Positions 51,637 to 60,729 of a stretch of DNA of 64,000 nt are shown piece after piece. The stretch is taken from the NCBI GenBank assembly GCA_001724995.1, contig MEFD01000012.1:186001-250000 (forward strand). The letters are read 5' to 3'. The translations under genes and the position numbers were made by a program. The notes under the pieces were generated by a model. The model had not been told where the DNA came from. It saw only the letters and a program-made list of their open reading frames with translations, and made no database searches. Positions within the stretch are counted from its first letter, which is position 1. Each line of letters starts with the position of its first letter. Origin of the DNA: Rubrivivax sp. SCN 71-131 (lineage in GTDB: Bacteria; Pseudomonadota; Gammaproteobacteria; Burkholderiales; Burkholderiaceae_C).

Positions 51637-51686
51637 CGCCCGCATCGTAGCCGTGCGGCGGGCGGCGGGCCGCGCGGCCCGGACGA

Positions 51687-51902
51687 TCAGTGCGCCGGGC
51701 CGGCGGCGATGCGGCCGCACTCCCGCCCCGCGCCGGCACGGGCGCATGCGGCGTCGAACACGCTGCGCGCGCTCTCCCGGCAGCAGCCGCAGGCCGAGCC
51801 CACGCGCAGGTCGTCCTGCAGCGCGTCGAAGGACGGCGTCCCGCTCTTCACGGCGACCTGGATGTCACGGTCGGAGACGCGATGGCAGAGGCAGACGATC
51901 AT
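51687..51902 (-). CDS. bfd: Bacterioferritin-associated ferredoxin
   Basis: A 71-residue [2Fe-2S] BFD protein that reduces the bacterioferritin core to release iron. Cluster cysteines are C4 and C6 (MIVCLCHRVSD) and C38 and C41 (GSACGCC); an extra C40 lies between the last two. The tail beyond residue 55 is family-variable. It lies downstream of bfr on the same strand, with a Fur-like site in the 85-bp gap, so it would be induced when iron is low. Confidence 0.94.
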   Translation of the reverse strand: MIVCLCHRVSDRDIQVAVKSGTPSFDALQDDLRVGSACGCCRESARSVFDAACARAGAGRECGRIAAGPAH

Positions 51903-51942
51903 GGTGCAGGCCCGTTCGAGAACCGATGGACCGCATGTTATC

Positions 51943-51967
51943 GCGAATGCGAATTCGTCTCAATTGC
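51943..51967 (-). promoter_or_regulatory. Candidate Fur box upstream of bfd
   Basis: The stretch around AATGCGAATTCGTCTCAATT forms an imperfect dyad like the betaproteobacterial Fur motif AATGAGAAT..ATTCTCATT. It is one of the few AT-rich patches here and lies 40-65 bp before the bfd ATG. Iron repression of bfd fits its known biology. Confidence 0.55.
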
Positions 51968-51987
51968 CTTTGCGGCGATGGGGCCGT

Positions 51988-52464
51988 TCAAGTCGCCCCG
52001 CCCATCTGGCTCTGCAGCCAGTTCCCCTCGCCGACCTTGGCGACGAGTTCGATCTGCGTCTGCAGGTGGTCGATGTGCTCCTCGGTGTCATCGAGCAGTT
52101 CGACGAAGAGCGCGCGCGAGACATAGTCGCGCACGCTCTCGCAGTGGGCGATGGCCTCGGTGAGCGTCAGCCGCGCGGCCTGCTCGAGCTTCAAGTCGCA
52201 GTGCAGAATCTCGACTGCGCTCTCGCCGATCAGCAGCTTGCCCAGGTCCTGCAGGTTGGGCAGGCCTTCGAGCAGCAGGATGCGGTCCATCAGCCGGTCG
52301 GCGTGCTTCATCTCCTCGATCGACTCGTCGCGCTCATGCTTGGCCATGCGCTCGAAGCCCCAGTTCTGCAGCATGCGGTAGTGCAGGAAGTACTGGTTGA
52401 TGGCCGTCAGCTCGTTCTTGAGCTGCCGGTTCAGATGTTCCAGGACCTTGGCGTCGCCTTGCAT
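51988..52464 (-). CDS. bfr: Bacterioferritin
   Basis: A 158-residue subunit of the 24-mer haem-containing iron store. Ferroxidase ligands E18, E51 and H54 are in place ([20 protein letters not shown]), and the haem-axial methionine is M52. ATG at 52464 has AAGGAG seven bases upstream. It is followed by bfd, which drains the store. Confidence 0.96.
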   Translation of the reverse strand: MQGDAKVLEHLNRQLKNELTAINQYFLHYRMLQNWGFERMAKHERDESIEEMKHADRLMDRILLLEGLPNLQDLGKLLIGESAVEILHCDLKLEQAARLTLTEAIAHCESVRDYVSRALFVELLDDTEEHIDHLQTQIELVAKVGEGNWLQSQMGGAT

Positions 52465-52543
52465 GGCATGCTCCTTCGCTCGTGGGGATCGATCTCGACG
52501 AGAGGGCATCCTACGCATCTGGCGCAATCGCGTGCACCACGCC

Positions 52544-55222
52544 CTACAAGGCCTTCGTCGCCAGCTTGAAATCCGGATCGTCGGCGAAGGTGGCGATGGC
52601 AAAGCCCAGGCTCTTCATGAGGCGCAGCATGGGCAGGTTGTTGGCGAGGATGAGGCCGTCGATCTCGGAGAGGCCCTCGGTGCGCGCGGCGTCCATGATG
52701 CTGAGCATCAGCCGCGTGCCCAGGCCCTGGCCCTTGAAGTCGTCGGCAACGACGAGGCTGAACTCGCAGCTCGTCTGGTCGGGGTTGGTGATGAAGCGCG
52801 AGACGCCGATGATGCGCTCGCGCTCGCCGTTGCGGCCCTCTTCGCCGCCCTGGCGCGGCGTCTGCACCGCCACCAGGGCCATCTCGCGGTCGTAGTCGAT
52901 CAGCGTGTAGCGCGCCAGCATGCGCGCCGGCAGCTCGGTCAGCGTGCTGGCAAAGCGGAAGTAGCGGCTCTCGTCGGAGAGGCCGCGCACCAGCGCCTGC
53001 AGCATCTCGGCGTCGTCGGGGCGGATGGGGCGGATCGTGTAGATGCCGCCGCCCTTCATCGGCCACTGGCGCTCGTGCGCCGTCGGGTAGGGCAGGATGG
53101 CGAGGTGGTTGTAGGCCCCCGGCGCCTGCGGCGCGTGCTCGACGACGATGCGCGCATCCACCGCCAGCGCGCCGCTGTCGTCGACGATGATGGGGTTGAT
53201 GTCCATCTCGCGCAGCTGCGGCAGCGCACACACCATCTCGGAGACGCGCAGCAGCACGCGCTCGAGCGCCGCGACGTCGGCCGCCGGCGCGCCGCGCCAG
53301 GGCCCCAGCGTCTCGAAGACGCGGCTGCGCTCGATGAGCTGGCGCGCGAGGAACTGGTTCAGCGGCGGCAGCTCCATCGCGCGGTCGGCGACGAGCTCGA
53401 TCATCGTGCCGCCGGCGCCGAAGGTGATGACCGGGCCGAAGGGGTCGTCGGTCATGAGGCCGACGTAGACCTCGCGCCCGCGCTTGAAACCGGCCATCGG
53501 CTGGATGGTGATGCCGTTGATGCGCGCCCCGGGCTGCGCCTTGGCCACCGCCTCCAGCATGTCGTTGTAGGCATCGCGCACCTGCGCCGCGCTGGCGACG
53601 TTGAGCGCCACGCCCTGCACGTCGGACTTGTGGCTGACGTCGGGCGAGTCGATCTTCAGCGCCACCGGGTAGCCGAGCTGGCTGGCGATGAGCATGGCCT
53701 CGCCGGCGCTGCGCGCGAGCATGGTTCGCGTCACCGGGATGTGAAAGGCCGCCAGCAGCGCCTTGCTCTCCATCTCGGTGAGCACCTTGCGCCGCTCGGC
53801 GAGCACGCCCTCGATCAGCAGCCGCGCACCCTCGGTGTCCGGTGCGGCGAGCTCCGTCAGCGGCGGCGGCGTCTGCTGCAGCAACTGCTGGTTGCGATGG
53901 AAGCTGGCGATGCTGTGGAAGGCATCGACCGCCGCCTCGGGGGTGCGAAAGGTCGGCAGCGCGGCCCCGGCGAGGTCGCTGCGCCCCTCGCGCGTCGTCG
54001 CCTCGCCCATCCAGCAGGCCAGCACCGGCTTGCCGCGCGGCGAGAACGCGCCGGCCACCGCCTGCGCCACCGCCGTCGGGTCGCCTTCGGCCTTGGGGCT
54101 GTGGATGAGCAGCACGCCGTCGACGGCGCGATCCTCCAGGCAGGCGCGCAGCGCGGCGCGGTACTGCTCGCCGCTGGCCTCCTCGCCGAGGTCGATGACG
54201 CCGTCGAAGCTCGCCCCGGCTCCGAGCACCGGATGCAACGCCTGCACCGCCGCCTCGCCCAGCTGGGCGACGTCGAGCCCGACCTCGTTGGTCCAGTCGG
54301 CGGCCAGCACGCCGGGGCCGCCGCCGTTGCTGACGATGGCCAGCCGCGGCCCCACCGGGCGAAAGCGCGACGCCAGGCACTGCGCGGCCGAGAAGAGCTG
54401 CGTGAAGACGCGCACGCGCACCACGCCGGCGCGGCGCAGCGCGGCGTCGAAGACCTCGTCGCTGCCGACGATGCTGGCCGAATGCGTCAGCGCGGCGCGG
54501 CTGCCCGCGGCGCGGCGGCCGGCCTTCATCACCACCACCGGCTTGGTGTAGGCCGCCGCGCGCAGCGCGCTCATGAAGCGGCGCGCGCTCTGGATGCCTT
54601 CCATGTAGACGAGGATGCTCTGCGTCTGGGCGTCGTGCGCGAGGTAGTCGAGCACCTGCGGCAGCTCGACGGCGGAGTTCGGCCCGAGCGAAACGACGGT
54701 GGAAAAGCCCACGCCGCTGGTGCGCGCCCAGTCGAGGATGGACGCGGTGAGCGCACCCGATTGCGAGACCAGGCCAAGCTGCCCCGGCGCGGCCAGGGGG
54801 CCCAGCGCGCTGGCGTTGAGCGCGAGTTCGGGCCGCTGAAAGCCCAGGCTGTTGGGACCGAGCAGGTTGATGCCGTAATGCCGCGCAATCTGGTGCAGCT
54901 CGCTGCACAGCGCCGCCGACATGCCCGCGCACAGCACCAGCGCCGAGCGGCAGCGGATGCGCCCGACGATCTCCATCGCCGCTGCCGCCTGTTCGGCCGG
55001 CAGCGCCAGCAGCGCCAGGTCGGCGCGCGATTGCGCCAGCTCGGAGAGCGTGCCCCGCCTCTCGACGTCGAGCCAGGCCACCGGCCCGGCGAAGCCGCCT
55101 TCGCGCAGATGGCGCCGCAGCGTCGCGGCCATCGGCGTCGGCGCCGCCTCGGCCTCGGGGTCGCCGGCAAAGACGACGATCGAGCGGGGAACAAAGAGCG
55201 AATTGAGGAAGTGGCGGTCCAC
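52544..55222 (-). CDS. Pat-type protein lysine acetyltransferase (acyl-CoA synthetase-like + GNAT)
   Basis: An 892-residue protein with three parts: a CoA-binding Rossmann domain (about 8-130), succinyl-CoA-ligase-like and ATP-grasp domains (about 150-720), and a C-terminal GNAT domain (about 735-890). The GNAT signature is [10 protein letters not shown]. This order matches Pat/PatZ enzymes, which acetylate and silence acetyl-CoA synthetase; the ADP-forming synthetase part is normally inactive and senses acetyl-CoA. The phospho-histidine loop region reads [18 protein letters not shown] at 55222 is the start. It stands alone between bfr and the PPi-PFK gene. Confidence 0.9.
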   Translation of the reverse strand: MDRHFLNSLFVPRSIVVFAGDPEAEAAPTPMAATLRRHLREGGFAGPVAWLDVERRGTLSELAQSRADLALLALPAEQAAAAMEIVGRIRCRSALVLCAGMSAALCSELHQIARHYGINLLGPNSLGFQRPELALNASALGPLAAPGQLGLVSQSGALTASILDWARTSGVGFSTVVSLGPNSAVELPQVLDYLAHDAQTQSILVYMEGIQSARRFMSALRAAAYTKPVVVMKAGRRAAGSRAALTHSASIVGSDEVFDAALRRAGVVRVRVFTQLFSAAQCLASRFRPVGPRLAIVSNGGGPGVLAADWTNEVGLDVAQLGEAAVQALHPVLGAGASFDGVIDLGEEASGEQYRAALRACLEDRAVDGVLLIHSPKAEGDPTAVAQAVAGAFSPRGKPVLACWMGEATTREGRSDLAGAALPTFRTPEAAVDAFHSIASFHRNQQLLQQTPPPLTELAAPDTEGARLLIEGVLAERRKVLTEMESKALLAAFHIPVTRTMLARSAGEAMLIASQLGYPVALKIDSPDVSHKSDVQGVALNVASAAQVRDAYNDMLEAVAKAQPGARINGITIQPMAGFKRGREVYVGLMTDDPFGPVITFGAGGTMIELVADRAMELPPLNQFLARQLIERSRVFETLGPWRGAPAADVAALERVLLRVSEMVCALPQLREMDINPIIVDDSGALAVDARIVVEHAPQAPGAYNHLAILPYPTAHERQWPMKGGGIYTIRPIRPDDAEMLQALVRGLSDESRYFRFASTLTELPARMLARYTLIDYDREMALVAVQTPRQGGEEGRNGERERIIGVSRFITNPDQTSCEFSLVVADDFKGQGLGTRLMLSIMDAARTEGLSEIDGLILANNLPMLRLMKSLGFAIATFADDPDFKLATKAL

Positions 55223-55429
55223 GATGGCGACCCTGGGTGTGCCGGCTCAGCCGTCGAGCATAGGCCAGCGGGGCCCGTCGCGGGGTCCGATGCGGCCGCG
55301 CCGGCCCGTGCCGGCGCAGGAATCATGCTGCACTGCACAATTCTCGCACAGGGCGGGGGCAGGAGCCTGCTGCCGAAGGCATCCTCGGCGGCCTTTGCGG
55401 CGCTCCGCGGCCGTTCTTCCGCCCCCTCT

Positions 55430-56647
55430 TCAGCCGCTCTTCAGGCGTCGTGCCACCTTGGCGCCGCGCAGCCGGTACGCGTCGGGCATGCCCGAACCCA
55501 GCAGCGGGCGCAGGTAGAGGCGGAAGGCGTCGGTGACGTCGGTGCCGCTGCGGTCGATGAACGCGTCCTCCATCAGCCGCGTCTTGCCGGCAACTTCGGG
55601 CAGCGGCACGAGCTGGAAGTCGGCCGAGTAGAAGCCGGTGCGCCGGATCGTCACCGAGCCGCTGGCCTCGCCCCAGAAGGCGAACTGCACCGCCTTCTCG
55701 CCGACCTCGCGCGCCTCGCGCTGGTCGACGTCGCTGACGCAGCCCACGAAGCTGCGCTGCAGGTAGCCGAAGGTGTCGGCGCGCACGCGCTTGATCTGCA
55801 GGCGCTGCCGCACCAGTGCGCACAGCAGATCGGCGAGCGCGCCGTTGCCCGAGAGCTGCAGGTTGCCGTGCGCGTCGCGCTCGTGGTCGCGCGACATCGG
55901 CTCGGCGACGAGGTGGCCGGTGGCGTCGCGGATGCCTTCGCTGACGGCGATCACGCAGCGCCCCAGGCGCTCGTGGATGGCGCGCACGTCGGCCAGGAAG
56001 CGCTCGATCTCGAACGCACGCTCGGGCAGGTAGATGAGGTGCGGCCCGTCGTCCGGGAACTTCTTGCCCAGCGCGCTGGCCGCGGTGAGGAAGCCCGCGT
56101 GCCGCCCCATGACGACGCCGATGTAGACGCCGGGCAGCGCCGCGTTGTCGAGGTTGGCGCCGGCAAAGGCCTGGGCGACGAAGCGCGCCGCGCTCGGGAA
56201 GCCCGGCGTATGGTCGTTGGCCACGAGGTCGTTGTCGATCGTCTTCGGGATGTGCAGGCAGCGCAGCGGGTAGCCCGCGGCCAGCGCCTCCTGCGCGACG
56301 ATGCGCGTCACGTCGGCGGAGTCGTTGCCGCCGATGTTGAAGAAATGCTCGATCTCGTGCGCGCGCAGCACCTCGAACATGGCGCGGCAGTAGGCCAGGT
56401 CGGGCTTGTCGCGCGTGCTGCCGAGCGCTGCGGCCGGCGTGCCGGCCACCAGCTCGAGGTTGTGGCTGGTCTCCTGCGTGAGGTCGACGAAGTCCTCGTC
56501 GACGACGCCGCGCACGCCGTGGCGGGCGCCATAGACGCGCGTGACCTCGCGAAAGCGCCGCGCCTCGAGCACGACGCCGACGAGCGACTGGTTGATGACG
56601 GCGGTGGGTCCGCCGCCCTGGGCGACGAGGATGCGACCGGATGGCAT
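55430..56647 (-). CDS. pfp: Pyrophosphate-dependent 6-phosphofructokinase
   Basis: Phosphorylates fructose 6-phosphate with PPi, reversibly. The 405-residue protein has the loop GGNDS at 106-110, whose fourth residue (Asp) marks PPi rather than ATP use, and PKTIDND at 134-140, whose Lys also marks the PPi type. MGRHAGFLTAA and the substrate loop RADTFGYLQRSF follow. Many betaproteobacteria use this enzyme in place of ATP-PFK. It is preceded by a 122-bp gap and is divergent from the aldehyde dehydrogenase. Confidence 0.92.
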   Translation of the reverse strand: MPSGRILVAQGGGPTAVINQSLVGVVLEARRFREVTRVYGARHGVRGVVDEDFVDLTQETSHNLELVAGTPAAALGSTRDKPDLAYCRAMFEVLRAHEIEHFFNIGGNDSADVTRIVAQEALAAGYPLRCLHIPKTIDNDLVANDHTPGFPSAARFVAQAFAGANLDNAALPGVYIGVVMGRHAGFLTAASALGKKFPDDGPHLIYLPERAFEIERFLADVRAIHERLGRCVIAVSEGIRDATGHLVAEPMSRDHERDAHGNLQLSGNGALADLLCALVRQRLQIKRVRADTFGYLQRSFVGCVSDVDQREAREVGEKAVQFAFWGEASGSVTIRRTGFYSADFQLVPLPEVAGKTRLMEDAFIDRSGTDVTDAFRLYLRPLLGSGMPDAYRLRGAKVARRLKSG

Positions 56648-56769
56648 GCTGGGACTCCCGGGTTGGCGGGCATCGAGACTGGAGTGCCCTCACCAGGGCC
56701 ATTGTGCGCGGCACGCACGGGCAGGCGGGCTGACTATGATGCGCTCGCCCTGTCGTCGAGGTCTTTGCG

Positions 56770-58206
56770 ATGAGCGCCATGCCGATTGCCGAACCCCCAG
56801 TGCAAGCCTGCCCGCTGCGCGCCGCGTTCGAGCGCCTGCGCGCGGGCTTTGACGCCGAGCGCGACCCGTCGCACGCGGTGCGCATCGAGCGGCTGCGCCG
56901 GCTCGAGGCCATGCTGCAGCAGATGGCGCCGGCGATGATCACGGCGATCAGCGACGACTTCGGCCACCGCCCCGAACAGGTGACGCAGCTCGCCGACATC
57001 GTGCCGGTGCAGCTCGCCGCGCGCCATGCGCGCAAGCACCTGGCGCAGTGGATGAAGACGCGGCGCGTGGCCACGGGGCTGGTACATCGACCCGGCTTCA
57101 ACCGCCTCATGCGCCAGCCCCTGGGCGTGGTGGGCGTCGTCAGCCCCTGGAACTACCCGGGCATGCTGGCCCTGGCGCCGGCCATCGCGGCGCTCGCCGC
57201 GGGCAACCGCGTCATGCTCAAGCCCTCGGAGATCGGACCCCGCTTCTCCGAGCTGCTGCGCGAGCAGGTGGCCGCGACCTTCGCGCCCGAGGAGATGGCC
57301 GTCGTCACCGGCGACGCCGAACTCGGGCGCGCCTTCGTCGCCCTGCCTTTCGACCACCTGCTCTTCACCGGCTCCACCGCCGTGGGCCGCCAGGTGGCGA
57401 TGGCGGCAGCGGCCAATCTCACGCCGGTGACGCTGGAGCTCGGCGGCAAGTCGCCGGCCATTCTCGCGACGGACTGCGATCTCGCGCTGGTCGTGCCGCG
57501 CATCCTCTTCGGCAAGCTGCTCAACAGCGGCCAGACCTGCATCGCACCCGACTACGTGCTGCTGCCGCGCAACCTCCGCGAGGCCTTCGTGAAGGCGATG
57601 CGGCGCGCACACGCGGCGCAGTACCCGACGGTCGCGGCCAACCCCGACTACACGAGCATCGCCACCGAGCGCCACTACCGCCGCCTGCTCGAGCTGCTGG
57701 ACGAAGCCCGCGCCGAGGGCGCGCAGGTCGTGCCGCTGCACGCCGAGGCGCCGTCCGACGCCGCGCGCAAGCTGCCGCTGCACCTGGTGCTGGACGCGCC
57801 GCCGCATCTGCGCGTGATGCGCGAGGAGATCTTCGGCCCCATCCTGCCGGTGATCACCTACGAGCGCGTGGAGCAGGCGATTGCGCACGTCAACGCCGGC
57901 GAGCGGCCGCTGGCGCTGTACTGGTTCGGCAACGACGAGGCCGAGCGCGAGCGCGTGCTGCGCCAGACGCTGGTCGGCGGCGTCACCGTCAACGACACGC
58001 TGCTGCACATCGGCCAGGAGGAGCTGCCCTTCGGCGGCGTGGGCGCCAGCGGCATGGGCGCGTACCACGGTGAATGGGGTTTTCGGACCTTCAGCAAGGA
58101 GACGGGCGTCTACCATCAAAGCCCCTACAGCGCCGTGAAGCTGCTCTATCCGCCCTTCGGTGCCGCGTTCGAGCGGCTGCTGGGCGCGATGCGCAAGCTC
58201 GGCTGA
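56770..58206 (+). CDS. Coniferyl-aldehyde-type dehydrogenase
   Basis: An NAD(P)-dependent aldehyde dehydrogenase of 478 residues, class-3-like with a short N terminus. The catalytic cysteine is C257 in NSGQTCIAPDYV and the general base is E223 in VTLELGGKSP. The sequence resembles coniferyl aldehyde dehydrogenase (CalB) and fatty-aldehyde dehydrogenases. A hydrophobic C-terminal segment could associate with membrane. The SirB-like gene follows after 11 bp. Lignin-derived or fatty aldehydes are possible substrates. Confidence 0.9.
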   Translation: MSAMPIAEPPVQACPLRAAFERLRAGFDAERDPSHAVRIERLRRLEAMLQQMAPAMITAISDDFGHRPEQVTQLADIVPVQLAARHARKHLAQWMKTRRVATGLVHRPGFNRLMRQPLGVVGVVSPWNYPGMLALAPAIAALAAGNRVMLKPSEIGPRFSELLREQVAATFAPEEMAVVTGDAELGRAFVALPFDHLLFTGSTAVGRQVAMAAAANLTPVTLELGGKSPAILATDCDLALVVPRILFGKLLNSGQTCIAPDYVLLPRNLREAFVKAMRRAHAAQYPTVAANPDYTSIATERHYRRLLELLDEARAEGAQVVPLHAEAPSDAARKLPLHLVLDAPPHLRVMREEIFGPILPVITYERVEQAIAHVNAGERPLALYWFGNDEAERERVLRQTLVGGVTVNDTLLHIGQEELPFGGVGASGMGAYHGEWGFRTFSKETGVYHQSPYSAVKLLYPPFGAAFERLLGAMRKLG

Positions 58207-58217
58207 CCCCTTTCACG

Positions 58218-58619
58218 ATGAGCCCCGAGACCTACGTCCTGCTGCGCCACGCGCACCGCACCTTCGCCACCCTCTCCATCCTCGGCTTCACCGCGCGCTG
58301 GCTCGGCGTGATGTCGATGCAGCCGTGGACGCAGCAGCGCGTGGCGAAGACGCTGCCTCACATCATCGACACCCTGCTGCTGCTGTCGGCGCTCGCCATG
58401 GCCTGGGGCGCGGGCTTCACGCCCGAGAACGCGCCCTGGATGACGGCCAAGATCGTGCTGCTGCTGGTCTACATCGGCCTGGGTGTCGTCGCGCTGCGCC
58501 CGATGCAGCCGCGAAAGCGGCGCGCCATCGCCGGTGTCGCCGGCATCCTCGTCTTCGCGCACATCGTGGCGATCGCCCTCACCAAGCAGCCGCTGGGCTA
58601 CTTCGCGCGCCTGGTCTGA
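58218..58619 (+). CDS. SirB-like integral membrane protein
   Basis: A 133-residue protein with four predicted membrane helices (starting at about 18, 46, 74 and 100). The N-terminal LLRHAHRTFATLSILGF and the LPHIIDTLLLLSALAMAW segments match the SirB family. The function is unknown; the name comes from an old regulatory phenotype. It follows the aldehyde dehydrogenase closely and probably shares its transcript. Confidence 0.85.
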   Translation: MSPETYVLLRHAHRTFATLSILGFTARWLGVMSMQPWTQQRVAKTLPHIIDTLLLLSALAMAWGAGFTPENAPWMTAKIVLLLVYIGLGVVALRPMQPRKRRAIAGVAGILVFAHIVAIALTKQPLGYFARLV

Positions 58620-58649
58620 GCGCCGCGGCGGGCACCGCGAACATCCTGG

Positions 58650-58672
58650 AATACAATCCAGCGAGTTGTATT
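58650..58672. promoter_or_regulatory. Palindromic operator/promoter of the toxin-antitoxin pair
   Basis: AATACAA (58650-58656) and TTGTATT (58666-58672) are perfect inverted arms with a 9-bp centre. The left arm overlaps TACAAT (58652-58657), a good -10 box. It lies 18 bp before the antitoxin ATG. An RHH antitoxin bound here would block its own promoter. Confidence 0.7.
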
Positions 58673-58689
58673 ACACCCGAGGTCGCGCG

Positions 58690-59001
58690 ATGACCCTCAC
58701 CGTCCGCCTGGATGCAGCGCTGGACGCCGCGCTGCAGCGCCATTGCGAGCATCGCGGCGTCACCAAGAGCCTGGTGGTGCAGGAGTCGCTGGCCGCCTAC
58801 CTGCTGGAGGCCGCACCGGCGGCTCCCGAGGCCGCGGCCCGCCGGGAGCCGACGCCCAGCGCCAACCATCGGGCCTTTGCCGCCGCCGGCCTGATCGGCG
58901 TCGTGGCCGACGGCGGCGGCGCCGACAAGGCCGCGCTGCGCCGGCGCATCGCCGAACGGAAGCAACGGAAGCAACGGCCGCTGCGGCAAGCCAAGCCTTG
59001 A
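58690..59001 (+). CDS. Ribbon-helix-helix antitoxin
   Basis: A 103-residue protein. Residues 1-42 (MTLTVRLDAALDAALQRHC; TKSLVVQESLAAYLLE) form a ribbon-helix-helix DNA-binding domain. The rest is a flexible Ala/Pro linker and a basic tail that would wrap the toxin. The stop overlaps the toxin start (TTGA). It is expected to repress the pair from the palindrome just upstream. Confidence 0.85.
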   Translation: MTLTVRLDAALDAALQRHCEHRGVTKSLVVQESLAAYLLEAAPAAPEAAARREPTPSANHRAFAAAGLIGVVADGGGADKAALRRRIAERKQRKQRPLRQAKP

Positions 59002-59420
59002 GTACGCGCACCGCGGTACTGGTCGACACCGGCGTGCTGGTGGCCTTGTTCGACCACCACGATGCCCACCACGCCGCCGCGCAGGCTTGGCTCGCGCGCA
59101 CGCACGAGCGCTTGCTGACCGTCGCGCCGGTGCTGGCCGAAGCCGCGTTCTTCCTGCCGCCGCGCCTGCGCAGCCGCCTCGCCCGCCTGACCGCGCAAGA
59201 CGTGCTGAAGGTCCACCGGCCGGACGCCGCGGGTTACGCCCGCATCGTCCAGTTGTTCGACAAGTACGCCGACCAGGACCCGGACTGGGCCGACATGGAA
59301 CTGGTGTGGCTCGCCGAGACCGCGGGCACGACGCGCATCGCGACCGTCGACGTGGTGGACTTCAGCGTCTACCGCATCAACGGTCGTCGGCGCTTCGAGT
59401 TGGAGCTGCTGCGAGCCTGA
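58998..59420 (+). CDS. PIN-domain toxin (VapC-like ribonuclease)
   Basis: A 140-residue PIN-fold protein. The acidic site is formed by D10 (VLVDTGVLVALFD), E48 (VLAEAAFF), D99 (DWADMELVWLAE) and D118/D121 (ATVDVVDF), so all four positions of the metal-binding site are filled. VapC-type toxins cleave tRNA or rRNA. The start is TTG at 58998 overlapping the antitoxin stop; no ATG gives a complete domain. Confidence 0.88.
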   Translation: MSTRTAVLVDTGVLVALFDHHDAHHAAAQAWLARTHERLLTVAPVLAEAAFFLPPRLRSRLARLTAQDVLKVHRPDAAGYARIVQLFDKYADQDPDWADMELVWLAETAGTTRIATVDVVDFSVYRINGRRRFELELLRA

Positions 59421-59475
59421 ACGCGGCGCCCGGCGGCGCCGCGGGATCGACCGGGCCTGCGCTTATCCTCGCCCG

Positions 59476-60729
59476 ATGGTCCTGAACTGGGTCTGGGTCG
59501 GCTTCATCCTCGTGGGCTTCGTGGTCGCCCTCGCGCGCCTGGCGCAGGGCGAGCTGGACATCTTCACCCGCGTGCTCACCGCGCTCTTCGACACCGCGCG
59601 CACCGGCTTCGACATCAGCCTCGGGCTCGTGGGCATCATGAGCCTGTGGCTGGGCATCATGCGCATCGGCGAGCAGGCCGGCGTGATCCGGCTCTTCGCG
59701 CGGGCGATGGCGCCGCTGTTCGAGCGCCTCTTCCCCGACGTCCCGCGCGGCCACCCTGCCGGCGGCAGCATGGTGATGAACTTCAGCGCCAACATGCTGG
59801 GGCTGGACAACGCAGCTACGCCGCTCGGGCTGAAGGCCATGCGCGAGCTGCAGGAGATCAACCCGGCCAAGGACGTCGCCAGCAACCCGATGATCATGTT
59901 CCTGGTGCTCAACACCGCGGGCATCACGCTGATCCCGACTTCGGTCATCGCGATGCGCCAGGCGGTGGCGCTCGAGCAAGGCCTCGGCAGCGGCTTCAAC
60001 GCCGCCGACATCTTCCTGCCGACGCTGCTCGGCACCTTCATCAGCTTCAGCGCCGGACTGGTGGCGGTGGCCTGGATGCAGCGCATCCGGCTGCTGCAGG
60101 CGCCGTTCCTGCTGCTGTTCGGCGGCTTCGCGGCGCTCATGGCGCTGCTCTACCTCGGGCTGCGCGGCCTGCCCTCCCAGGCGATGGCCGATGCCATCGG
60201 GCTGCTGGGCAGCCTCGTCATCTTCGGCATCATCGTGCTTTTCGTGGCCGTGGGCGCCTGGCGGCGTCTCAACGTCTACGAGGCCTTCGTCGACGGCGCC
60301 AAGGAGGGCTTCACGGTCGCGGTGACGATCATCCCCTACCTGATCGCCATCCTCGCCGCGATCTCGGTGTTCCGCAGCACCGGCTGCATGGACGTGCTGA
60401 TCGGCGCCATCGCCTGGGTGGTGGCGGCGCTGGGATTCAACACCGACTTCGTGCCGGCGCTGCCGGTGGGCCTGATGAAGACGCTCTCGGGCAGCGGCGC
60501 GCGCGGCCTCATGATCGACGTCATGCAGACCTACGGCGTGGAGAGCTTCCAGGGCCGGCTGGCGGCGATCATCCAGGGCTCGACCGAGACCACCTTCTAC
60601 GTGCTCGCGGTCTACTTCGGCAGCGTGAACATCACGAAGACGCGCTACGCGCTCGCCTGCGGGCTCTTCGCCGATGCCGTCGGCCTGGTGGGCACGGTCC
60701 TCGTCGCCTACGCCTTCTATCACGCGTAG
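59476..60729 (+). CDS. SpmA/SpmB-type fused membrane protein (nucleoside recognition/gate domains)
   Basis: A 417-residue inner-membrane protein with about nine to ten helices. The N-terminal half carries a Gate/nucleoside-recognition-type domain like SpmA (FSANMLGLDNAATPLGLKAM, then NPMIMFLVLNTAGITLIP). The C-terminal half is like SpmB (IIPYLIAILAAISVFR; QGSTETTFYVLAVYFGS). In Bacillus these are separate sporulation proteins, but fused versions exist in many non-sporulating proteobacteria with unknown substrate. Its stop abuts the convergent chaN-like stop with no gap. Confidence 0.88.
   Translation: MVLNWVWVGFILVGFVVALARLAQGELDIFTRVLTALFDTARTGFDISLGLVGIMSLWLGIMRIGEQAGVIRLFARAMAPLFERLFPDVPRGHPAGGSMVMNFSANMLGLDNAATPLGLKAMRELQEINPAKDVASNPMIMFLVLNTAGITLIPTSVIAMRQAVALEQGLGSGFNAADIFLPTLLGTFISFSAGLVAVAWMQRIRLLQAPFLLLFGGFAALMALLYLGLRGLPSQAMADAIGLLGSLVIFGIIVLFVAVGAWRRLNVYEAFVDGAKEGFTVAVTIIPYLIAILAAISVFRSTGCMDVLIGAIAWVVAALGFNTDFVPALPVGLMKTLSGSGARGLMIDVMQTYGVESFQGRLAAIIQGSTETTFYVLAVYFGSVNITKTRYALACGLFADAVGLVGTVLVAYAFYHA

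Noticed and set aside
52397..56773. Plus-strand open frame of about 1450 codons opposite the Pat-type and PPi-PFK genes
   Set aside because: No recognisable motifs; opposite-strand genes are complete with catalytic signatures. It is a GC-rich shadow.
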